This document shows, one piece after another, positions 27,877-35,638 of a stretch of DNA of 64,000 bases. The translations under genes were made by a program, and so were the position numbers. The notes below the pieces were generated by a model. That model saw nothing but the letters and a program-made list of their open reading frames with translations, did no database searches and was not told the origin of the DNA. Source of the stretch: Candidatus Paracaedibacteraceae bacterium. Its GTDB lineage: Bacteria > Pseudomonadota > Alphaproteobacteria > UBA6184. Every line of letters begins with the position of its first letter. The first letter of the stretch is position 1. The DNA lies in contig JACKLG010000003.1 of assembly GCA_024236035.1 (NCBI GenBank), positions 1 to 64,000 of the forward strand, in the 5' to 3' direction.

Positions 27877-28719
27877 ATGTCAAAATTACACTATTACAGC
27901 GCTCTGATTTTAGCTGCTTTATTTATATTCTTTCAGTCGGCCTTTATTGTAATGCAAACAGAACAAGCCATTGTATTGCAATTTGGTGAATATGTACGTA
28001 CAATTAAGGAACCTGGCTTAACATTTAAAGTCCCTTTCATACAAAGTATAGTAAAAATTGACCGCAGGTTGTTAAGCTATGACTTACCTCCCAGGAAAAT
28101 TACGTTGGGCGACCAAAAATTTTTAGTGCTAGATTCTTATACGCGCTATCGTATAGCTGACCCTCTAAAATTTTTTAAGTCAGTGCGAAATGAACAAAAT
28201 GCTCAAAATCGATTGGTGCCAATTATTATGGGTAGATTACAAAGCGCCTTAGGAAAAAGCTCACTTAGTGAATTATTGTCAATCAAACGCGTACAAATCC
28301 TTAATGATATTGTGATAGGTGTTCGTGAAGCTGTCGCAGAATTTGGTATTGAACTAATCGATGTGCGCATTCGAAAAGCCGACCTTCCTTCTGAAAACAG
28401 CAAAGCTATATTTGATCGCATGAAAAGTGATCGTGAAAGAGAAGCAAAACTATTACGAGCAGAAGGCGAAGAAAGAGCCTTAGTTATCAAGGCAGACGCT
28501 GATAAGCAAGTAATGAATATTTTGTCAGGAGCACGTAAAGAAGCCATGATACTAGAAGGAAATGCAGAAGCAACAGCAACTAAACTTTTAACGCAAGCCT
28601 ATGGACAAGATAAAAACTTTGCAGAGTTTGTTCAACGCATGCGTTTACTACAAGAATCTATTGATGCAGACACACCACTGTATCTAAGTACAGATTCTGA
28701 AGCATTACAAGGGTTATAA
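27877..28719 (+). CDS. hflC: FtsH protease modulator HflC
   Basis: A 280-residue SPFH partner of HflK. An N-terminal membrane helix (about 7-25) is followed by TEQAIVLQFGEYVRT and the long charged coiled coil with MKSDREREAKLLRAEGEE. Its ATG abuts the TAG of hflK with no gap, so translation is coupled. The order hflK-hflC-htrA is common in alphaproteobacteria and groups envelope protein quality control. Confidence 0.96.
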   Translation: MSKLHYYSALILAALFIFFQSAFIVMQTEQAIVLQFGEYVRTIKEPGLTFKVPFIQSIVKIDRRLLSYDLPPRKITLGDQKFLVLDSYTRYRIADPLKFFKSVRNEQNAQNRLVPIIMGRLQSALGKSSLSELLSIKRVQILNDIVIGVREAVAEFGIELIDVRIRKADLPSENSKAIFDRMKSDREREAKLLRAEGEERALVIKADADKQVMNILSGARKEAMILEGNAEATATKLLTQAYGQDKNFAEFVQRMRLLQESIDADTPLYLSTDSEALQGL

Positions 28720-28733
28720 GCAAAGCAAACATC

Positions 28734-30146
28734 ATGAAATTTATTTTCAAACATTTAATTATTATCTCTTTATTACCATCGGTATTAGGCAATATTACGT
28801 ACCCTGCCGCAAAAAAGGTGTTAGATGCAGTGGTGCGGGTAAATGTTTCCAGATCTTTAGATAACACGATTAACCCTGATAACACGTATATGCAATTTGT
28901 TCGTAAAGGCGACAAAATTGCTGGGGAAGTTGTATATGGGTCGGGGTTTATCTTTTCCGCCGATGGCTACATCGCCACTAACCTTCATGTACTAGGTGAA
29001 GAAGGCGCTCATATCCAAAAAATTTCTGTTACGTTATCTAATATGAAAACGTATGACGCTAAAATTGTAGGATATGACCGATTTTTTGATTTACTTGTAT
29101 TAAAAATCGAAGGGACAAAATTCCCAACCATAACATGGGGAGATTCTACAAAAGTTCAACCCACAAATATATTATATGCTTTTGGGCACCCGTTAGGTTT
29201 TGATAATAGTATTGTAAGTTGTTTTGTATCCGCTATTAATCGAAATATAAGCGTAAATGATTTAATTATGTCTACGCGAAATTTTCCAGATGGCATTACA
29301 CGAAATCTTATCCAGCTAGATGGTAATTTAAATCCCGGCCTATCTGGTGGCCCAGTAACTGATGAAAATGGTTTAGTAGTGGGTATATCTTCAAGCAATT
29401 TTGGGCATGATGAACATAGCGTAGGTGTTGGTTTTTGCGTCCCCGAAAAATTAATTCAAGGCGCTATAAAAGAAATTGCAGCTAATAAAACTGTAAAATC
29501 TCGGGGTTCTCTAGGGGTACAAGCCCAAGACCTTGATGAAAAACTTATGAAATACAAAAACTTGAAAGAGTTATCTGGCGCCATGATCTCAGAAGTAAAT
29601 TCAGATTCTGCCGCCCATAAAACTGGAATAAAGCAAGGGGATATTATCTTAAGTGTAAATGGGCATATTATTGATAACTCAGCCACCTTAAGATACGTTA
29701 TAAAAATACTACCGATTGATACGGCTCTTCCTATAGAAGTTTTACGAGATGGAAAAATAATTAAACTCTCTGTGGTTTTACAACCCTCACCAGAAAAAGA
29801 GGAAATAATCCATTTTTCTGGGGATAAAGCAATTGGCGTAGCCGCTTCTAAAGCAGAATCCGTAGGTTTATATTTAAAAACCTTAACACCTAAACTTGCA
29901 TTAGATTATGGCTTTCCCCATACAACTAATGGTGTATTGATTGAAAATTTTTCCCCAGATATCACCCAAGAAGAGCCCGATATTCGAGCTGGTGATGTTA
30001 TTGAAGCAATGGATAACATTCCCGTTGCCAATATTGATGATGTAGAACGCTTATTAAAGCAAGCTATCGCTCAAAAAAAACCATCTGTCTTATTATTAAT
30101 TCATCGTCCAGAGGGTAAGAAATTTGAAGCTTTACCATTACCCTAA
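28734..30146 (+). CDS. HtrA/DegP-like periplasmic serine protease (hflKC-linked)
   Basis: A 470-residue protein with a signal peptide (about 1-19), a trypsin-like protease domain and two PDZ domains (about 240-345 and 365-465). The catalytic triad is His85 (TNLHVLG), Asp119 (FFDLLVLK) and Ser204 (NPGLSGGPV). The residue before the catalytic serine is Leu rather than the usual Asn, a small deviation. It probably degrades or refolds damaged exported proteins. It follows hflC by 14 bases and ends before a terminator at 30178. A second HtrA is encoded at 44499-46001. Confidence 0.9.
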   Translation: MKFIFKHLIIISLLPSVLGNITYPAAKKVLDAVVRVNVSRSLDNTINPDNTYMQFVRKGDKIAGEVVYGSGFIFSADGYIATNLHVLGEEGAHIQKISVTLSNMKTYDAKIVGYDRFFDLLVLKIEGTKFPTITWGDSTKVQPTNILYAFGHPLGFDNSIVSCFVSAINRNISVNDLIMSTRNFPDGITRNLIQLDGNLNPGLSGGPVTDENGLVVGISSSNFGHDEHSVGVGFCVPEKLIQGAIKEIAANKTVKSRGSLGVQAQDLDEKLMKYKNLKELSGAMISEVNSDSAAHKTGIKQGDIILSVNGHIIDNSATLRYVIKILPIDTALPIEVLRDGKIIKLSVVLQPSPEKEEIIHFSGDKAIGVAASKAESVGLYLKTLTPKLALDYGFPHTTNGVLIENFSPDITQEEPDIRAGDVIEAMDNIPVANIDDVERLLKQAIAQKKPSVLLLIHRPEGKKFEALPLP

Positions 30147-30177
30147 AAACAAAACCTTAACTTAGAATAAAAATTTT

Positions 30178-30206
30178 AAAGGGCTTAATATTTATGGCCC
30201 TTTTTC
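30178..30206 (+). terminator. Terminator of the hflK-hflC-htrA operon
   Basis: AAAGGGC at 30178-30184 pairs with GCCCTTT at 30197-30203, followed by further T. It lies 31 bases after the htrA stop. Confidence 0.8.
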
Positions 30207-30327
30207 TATTACCTTTTACACCTCTCCACATGTCCTCTAAAAGGATATGAAAAGTATACCTTGTTAGCAATTGATCTAAGCAGAAACATTATGAAACTTG
30301 CTTTTTTAATTCGAATGCATCCGAGGA

Positions 30328-30356
30328 CTGGGGCGCATATCAAACATGTGCCCCAG
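30328..30356. other. GC-rich hairpin without a T-run
   Basis: The arms at 30328-30338 and 30346-30356 (CTGGGGCGCAT / ATGTGCCCCAG) pair over 11 positions with one G-T wobble and a 7-base loop. No T-run follows on either strand. It lies in the 3' region shared by htrA and the convergent kinase-like gene. Confidence 0.65.
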
Positions 30357-30494
30357 ATGGCACCCCTTCTTACTATCAAGTTAACTAACTATATGTGTCT
30401 GACGAACTCAAGCAAGCTTCTATCCAACAACCACAATAACGCCATGAAAAACAAACATTATATTCTTTCTTCTGTTAATTCAAAGAGATGTTTT

Positions 30495-31928
30495 TTACCT
30501 ATAAGATCTCAACATCTCTTCAAATAATCTAAAGTTCTCCTTTAAGATTTCCGTGTGTGCCTCTAACTCAACTATAAATAATTCAACTTCATCTCCTGAT
30601 AATCCTGAACTTAATAACGCTTCTCGCGTATCCATTTTCGCCCTCTCTAGGACATCCAACCAATTCCTGAATTCTTCGCTAAAGATCTTTCGACCTAACT
30701 CCAACCGTTTACTTTCCGACCGTTCTCTTAACGCATATCGTACCGCCTTATCCGATGAGGCATAATGAAACAATCCATTCCCTGCTAAAAACCCTCCGAA
30801 ATCTCGCTCCGTAAGTCTAAAATTATCTGTCTCATGCAACCTGAAATCTATGGCTCTTAATACGGGGAATGCTCCCGCTTTGTGTACAAACCCAAAGTTC
30901 CTTCCATTCGTCTGTAAGTCTGTTAACAACATTAATCGCGCCAATACGTCTACTTTCATACTCTCTCGCAGAAAATTCTGTGCCACAGGGTCCTCAGCGA
31001 CGACTGCTTCTATTCGCTCGCGTTCAGCATCTTCTGTCACCATCAAATTGACAAGTACTTCATTTAATGCCCCCCATATCTCAGATAACTTTCCCTTATT
31101 CTCTTTGATCTTATAATATTCTTCAAATTCTCCCTCGGCTCCTGCATCTCGGGTGGCAATATAACAATGCTCTCCATCGCGTCCAAAAAAGTGCGTCTCA
31201 CACCCAACGCCAAACCCTTCCAATACCTTATACACCATTAACTCTGCTATGTTTAATCGCTTCGCTCCCGTGCTCTTCTCCGTCTTCACCCCGCCTGCAT
31301 GTGTCTTCACATAATACTTTACCGCAGGTCCATCCACAGGTCTAACGATCACAATACTCCCCAGCTGATCCCCATCAATTTTTGATCGAAGCTCTACTCG
31401 TGCCCCCTCAAATCGACCGATCGTAAAGTATCTCCGCGCATGTTCCTCAAGTCGATCTTCGTGTACTAAGGTTACTTGATCTGCCAAATCCAACACATCA
31501 CTACGCAATTCTTTAAAACACGCATCATTTGCTGTAGCAGATCGTAATTGCTGTCTTAAAAATTCTTTTATGTTATGCATCGATAATCTTTTAGTCGCAT
31601 CCTGAAAAGATATATGTGTATCCATTAATACATCCCACCTAATGCCTTTGGAACACGTCAACCTCTCAATCACCTCTGCGCCAAATACCTCTTCAAACCG
31701 CTCCCTAACAAATACTTCTCGTTGCCGTTCAGCCACTTTCTGCCCAGGCGTCGGATCTACCTCTGCCGCAGATGCAGCTGCTGCTTTTACAGGGGTGTGC
31801 GTCCCACTCTCTGCATACCCTTTCTCTGCTGCTTCAGATACCGCTTCATCGGCTCCATTAACAACCGATCCGCCCGCTATTAAACTGATCATTCCTGTAA
31901 TTAACAATCGTGCTCTCAAATGCATCAT
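30495..31928 (-). CDS. Exported protein with PI4-kinase/HipA-like kinase motifs
   Basis: A 477-residue protein with an N-terminal signal (about 1-25) and an Ala/Glu-rich linker to about residue 65. The core carries kinase-like motifs in order: YYVKTH (Lys208), IAELMVYKVL (Glu229), YIATRDAG (hinge-like), LLTDLQTNGRNFGF (Asp337, Asn341, Asn344) and RAIDFRLH (Asp361). This matches the Lys / Glu / D-xx-N / D arrangement of PI3/4-kinase-like and HipA-like enzymes. A helical C-terminus follows (about 395-477). The gene is clearly GC-richer than its neighbours (sample lines near 52 percent against about a third), suggesting transfer. An exported kinase would be expected to act on host lipids or proteins. 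Fold inferred from motifs only. Confidence 0.6.
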   Translation of the reverse strand: MMHLRARLLITGMISLIAGGSVVNGADEAVSEAAEKGYAESGTHTPVKAAAASAAEVDPTPGQKVAERQREVFVRERFEEVFGAEVIERLTCSKGIRWDVLMDTHISFQDATKRLSMHNIKEFLRQQLRSATANDACFKELRSDVLDLADQVTLVHEDRLEEHARRYFTIGRFEGARVELRSKIDGDQLGSIVIVRPVDGPAVKYYVKTHAGGVKTEKSTGAKRLNIAELMVYKVLEGFGVGCETHFFGRDGEHCYIATRDAGAEGEFEEYYKIKENKGKLSEIWGALNEVLVNLMVTEDAERERIEAVVAEDPVAQNFLRESMKVDVLARLMLLTDLQTNGRNFGFVHKAGAFPVLRAIDFRLHETDNFRLTERDFGGFLAGNGLFHYASSDKAVRYALRERSESKRLELGRKIFSEEFRNWLDVLERAKMDTREALLSSGLSGDEVELFIVELEAHTEILKENFRLFEEMLRSYR

Positions 31929-32095
31929 ACCTCTCTCCTTAAAAAGCTGCTTATTTGGATTTAGATAATGTGATAAAAATTCCCTACCCTAAGTATAAGA
32001 ATGCTTTATTATTTTTCAAGTGAATTAGGAGGAGTAATAAGGTATAGTATGTTGTATTTAAAACATAGACTTCTCATATAAATTTAGATAACTAC

Positions 32096-34300
32096 ATGAA
32101 CATCATTGAACGCTCATTTCAAGAAACCTTAGGCGAAAAATACCTTTCCTATGCCCTGTCTACGATTATGTCTCGATCTCTACCAGATGTACGTGATGGA
32201 TTAAAACCCGTTCATCGTAGGTTACTGTTTGCAATGCGCGAACTAAAACTTAATCCTACTTCCGGGTTTAAAAAATGTGCTCGAGTCGTTGGAGACGTCA
32301 TAGGTAAATTTCATCCCCACGGCGACGTCGCTGTTTATGATGCATTAGTACGTTTGGCACAAGATTTTTCGCTGCGTTATCCATTAATTGAAGGCCAAGG
32401 TAACTTCGGCAACATTGATGGGGATAATGCGGCAGCTATGCGTTATACAGAAGCCCGCTTAACAGATATTGCTATGCTGCTTTTTGAAGGATTAGATGAA
32501 AACGCTATCGACTTTAAAGATACCTATGACGGAGAATCTAACGAACCAAAAGTTTTACCCGCTGGCTTTCCTAATTTATTAGCTAATGGAGCCTCTGGTA
32601 TTGCTGTAGGAATGGCCACTAACATTCCTCCTCACAATATCCTTGAAATTTGCGATGCCTTATTAGCGATAATTAATAAACCGGAAATTGAGCTTTCTCA
32701 TATATTAGAACATTTTAAAGGTCCCGATTTCCCCACAGGTGGCCAACTGTATATAAATAAAAAAATTTTAAATGACATTTATACAGAAGGAAAAGGAACC
32801 TTCAGGATTCGTTCCAGCTTTACCACTGAAAATCTGGAACGTGGAAAATATCAAATTATAATTACAGAAATCCCCTATGGCACGCCGAAAAGCCGTTTAT
32901 TAGAAAAATTGGGACAGCTAATCGAAGCAAAAAAGCTACCCTTAATTAATGACATTCGCGATGAGTCGACAGAAGATATTCGCATCATTATTGAACCTAA
33001 ATCGTCTACCGTTGATGCCAACCTGATTATGGAGTTCTTATATAAAAATACAGAACTTGAAACTCGTTTCAGTGTAAATATGAACGTGCTTGATCACAAC
33101 CTGCGTCCTGTGGTTATGAAGTTAAAAGATCTCTTGAACGCTTACTTGGTTCACCGTCTTCAAGTACTTGATCGAAGAACACGCTATCGATTAAAGAAAA
33201 TTGAAGAACGTTTAAATTTAGTCTCAGGGTTTCTAATCGTTTATTTAAACTTGGATGAAGTAATTCGCATTATACGTGAAGAAGATGAACCAAAATCCGT
33301 CTTAATAAGAACTTTTGCTCTAAATGACTTACAAGCAGAAGCTATCTTGAATATGCGCCTACGTTCATTACGTAAATTAGAAGAAATGGAACTCCGCAAA
33401 GAGTTTGACGAACTCACCGCAGAGCATGCTCAAAAGCAAGAATTAATTGACGATCCAAAACTACAAAATAAAGCCATCAAAAAAGAAATTGAAAGCTTGC
33501 GCAAATATTTTGAAAAAGATTCAAGAAGCAAAAGACGTTCCATCATCCATCACGAAATGGAAGATATCCAGGTTAATTTGACTGACTTTATCGAAAAAGA
33601 ACCCATCACTATCGTATGCTCTGAAAAAGGCTGGATAAAAACTGTTAAGGGTCACCTTACGGATACATCTGATATAAAATACAAAGAAGGTGATCAAGAA
33701 AGTTATATTTTACACGCGGAAAGCACCGATAAACTTATCCTGTTTACGTCATTAGGTAAAAGCTACACCCTTCCCTGTGATAAATTACCAGGAGGTAGAG
33801 GGGTTGGCGAACCTTTGCGTCTGATGGTAGAAATGGATGCAAAAGAAGACGTTATTTCTTTCTTTATTTATCCTCAGGATGAAACACAGCAATTCATTGT
33901 AGCCGCATCAGATGGGCGCGGCTTCCGCTTAGAAGCAACTCAATTATTGTCACAGACACGCAATGGCAAACAGATACTAAACGTTACTGACAATATCTCT
34001 GCTACGAAATGTACACAAATCACTGGAAACAGCATTGGCGTAGTAGGAGAAAACCGCAAACTAATTGTTTTTGCTGTAAATGAAGTTCCTATTATGAACA
34101 GAGGCCGAGGCGTAATGTTCCAGAAATATTTACAGGGTGGCATGGCTGATTTAAAAGTTTTTAATCTTGAAGATGGATTGACCTGGAAAAGTGGCAATGG
34201 CACGCGTAAAGAAACAAATCTTGAACGATGGAACGTAAAAAGAGGCCAATCTGGTCGATTAGCCCCCACAGGTTTTCCAAGAAACAATAAATTTAATTAA
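32096..34300 (+). CDS. parC: DNA topoisomerase IV subunit A
   Basis: A 734-residue type IIA topoisomerase subunit that, with ParE, decatenates daughter chromosomes. The opening (SYALSTIMSRSLPDVRDGLKP), HPHGDVAVYDALVRLAQDF and the catalytic-tyrosine segment AAAMRYTEARL are diagnostic. Length and the rather reduced C-terminal beta-propeller fit ParC rather than GyrA. The quinolone-determining loop reads HPHGDVAVYDA, with Val where many ParC proteins have Ser. It converges with the ferredoxin gene; the two overlap at 34297-34300. Confidence 0.92.
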   Translation: MNIIERSFQETLGEKYLSYALSTIMSRSLPDVRDGLKPVHRRLLFAMRELKLNPTSGFKKCARVVGDVIGKFHPHGDVAVYDALVRLAQDFSLRYPLIEGQGNFGNIDGDNAAAMRYTEARLTDIAMLLFEGLDENAIDFKDTYDGESNEPKVLPAGFPNLLANGASGIAVGMATNIPPHNILEICDALLAIINKPEIELSHILEHFKGPDFPTGGQLYINKKILNDIYTEGKGTFRIRSSFTTENLERGKYQIIITEIPYGTPKSRLLEKLGQLIEAKKLPLINDIRDESTEDIRIIIEPKSSTVDANLIMEFLYKNTELETRFSVNMNVLDHNLRPVVMKLKDLLNAYLVHRLQVLDRRTRYRLKKIEERLNLVSGFLIVYLNLDEVIRIIREEDEPKSVLIRTFALNDLQAEAILNMRLRSLRKLEEMELRKEFDELTAEHAQKQELIDDPKLQNKAIKKEIESLRKYFEKDSRSKRRSIIHHEMEDIQVNLTDFIEKEPITIVCSEKGWIKTVKGHLTDTSDIKYKEGDQESYILHAESTDKLILFTSLGKSYTLPCDKLPGGRGVGEPLRLMVEMDAKEDVISFFIYPQDETQQFIVAASDGRGFRLEATQLLSQTRNGKQILNVTDNISATKCTQITGNSIGVVGENRKLIVFAVNEVPIMNRGRGVMFQKYLQGGMADLKVFNLEDGLTWKSGNGTRKETNLERWNVKRGQSGRLAPTGFPRNNKFN

Positions 34301-34626
34301 TGCTGCATATTACGCGTAGCACTAGGTAATTGTACAACCATTCCATCCAGGTCATCAGACATAATAATTTGGCATCCTAAACGCGACGTATGGGTCAAAC
34401 CAAATGCTAAATCCAACATATCTTCTTCGGCCTCCGTGGGTTCATCTAACTTACCAAACCAATTAGAATCTACAATTACGTGACACGTAGAACATGCAAG
34501 CGATCCACCACAAGCTCCTTCTAAATCTATGTCATACATATGTGCCACCTCCATTACAGAAATTCCGTTAGGTGCTTCTACTTCTTTACGATTTCCGTCT
34601 TTTTCAATAAATACTAATTTTGGCAT
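34297..34626 (-). CDS. 2Fe-2S ferredoxin (ISC/adrenodoxin type)
   Basis: A 109-residue electron carrier. The cluster cysteines are in ACGGSLACSTCHV and LGCQI, the C-x5-C-x2-C-xn-C pattern of the adrenodoxin/Fdx group that serves Fe-S cluster assembly. The C-terminal VVQLPSATRNMQ is typical of that group. No isc genes are adjacent here. Its stop overlaps the end of parC on the other strand. Confidence 0.93.
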   Translation of the reverse strand: MPKLVFIEKDGNRKEVEAPNGISVMEVAHMYDIDLEGACGGSLACSTCHVIVDSNWFGKLDEPTEAEEDMLDLAFGLTHTSRLGCQIIMSDDLDGMVVQLPSATRNMQH

Positions 34627-34753
34627 AAAACTAAATATCCTTTATTACGTTTAAAATACTCATACATTGAATACATGGTCATTTGCAAGCATTGGGTGTA
34701 ATCACTTTTCAATTCATGTTTTGGTAACTTCGTTCTAAACAAATCAATATACA

Positions 34754-35533
34754 TTAAAAAAACACCAATAAAATGACCCCTAGCAGCACTCTATATAAGG
34801 CAAAAGGTAAAAAAGATATTCGCTCTAATAATCGCATCATTACTACAATCACAAGGTAACTAACAGCGAAAGAAATTAATGATCCATATACAAACAACTC
34901 AATATCCACCGTAGGATCACCCCATTGAATATCCGTTAATTTTAAAACGCTAGCCCCTAAAATAGCAGGAATACCCAATAGAAAAGCAAACTTGGTAGAA
35001 TCCATCCTTGAATACCCCAGGGCCCGTGCCGCCATCATACAACTACCTGACCTGCTTGCCCCAGGCAATAACGCAAATGCTTGTGCTACCCCTATTAAAA
35101 AAGCATCCAAATATGTTATGTTTAACAACGGTTTATCTACTTTTTTACGTAAATCTGCCACATATAATAATATTCCAAATACTACGCTATTCACACCTAT
35201 AACGTAAGGTGTATTTTGTGGCTTTTCTATAATTTTAAATAAAAATAAGCCCAGTATCATGACCGGTATTGTTGCAACAACGATTATTAAACTTAACCTA
35301 AAGTACGCAGTTATCCTACCTCGAAAAAGACTTAACCATCCCTTGAAGATCTCCCACAAGTCTTTCCAGAAATATAATAATATGGCTACCATGCTACCTA
35401 AATGTAATACCACCAGGTAATGAACACCTGGATAAATATTACCAAAATATTTGGCAATAATAATTAAATGTGCCGTAGAGCTAACCGGTAAAAATTCCGT
35501 AATTCCCTGAATAATCGCTAATAAAGTTAACAT
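34754..35533 (-). CDS. uppP: Undecaprenyl-diphosphatase
   Basis: A 259-residue polytopic membrane enzyme (BacA) that dephosphorylates undecaprenyl diphosphate to recycle the peptidoglycan lipid carrier. Motifs QGITEFLPVSSTAHL near the N-terminus and PGASRSGSCMMAAR in the middle hold the catalytic Glu, Ser and Arg. Length is slightly short for the family. It supports a functioning peptidoglycan pathway, consistent with the LdcA-like gene further right. Confidence 0.95.
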   Translation of the reverse strand: MLTLLAIIQGITEFLPVSSTAHLIIIAKYFGNIYPGVHYLVVLHLGSMVAILLYFWKDLWEIFKGWLSLFRGRITAYFRLSLIIVVATIPVMILGLFLFKIIEKPQNTPYVIGVNSVVFGILLYVADLRKKVDKPLLNITYLDAFLIGVAQAFALLPGASRSGSCMMAARALGYSRMDSTKFAFLLGIPAILGASVLKLTDIQWGDPTVDIELFVYGSLISFAVSYLVIVVMMRLLERISFLPFALYRVLLGVILLVFF

Positions 35534-35638
35534 TTTTTCTTTGTAATATTCTTAAATTTATACTACCTTGTAATGATTCTTTTAATCAATTTTTATTATA
35601 CTTAAAATTATAAAACTTACTAGACATAAAGGTTAAAA

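Larger units (their letters stand above)
30147..30494. other. Intergenic region between two convergent genes
   Basis: It holds the htrA terminator (30178-30206) and a GC-rich hairpin (30328-30356), both listed separately. An open frame of 88 codons at 30261-30527 crosses the hairpin and shows no ribosome site or coding character. I see no other gene. Confidence 0.5.

Noticed and set aside
30261..30527. 88-codon open frame on the plus strand
   Set aside because: It crosses a GC-rich hairpin and overlaps the end of the convergent kinase-like gene, with no ribosome site and no protein-like composition.
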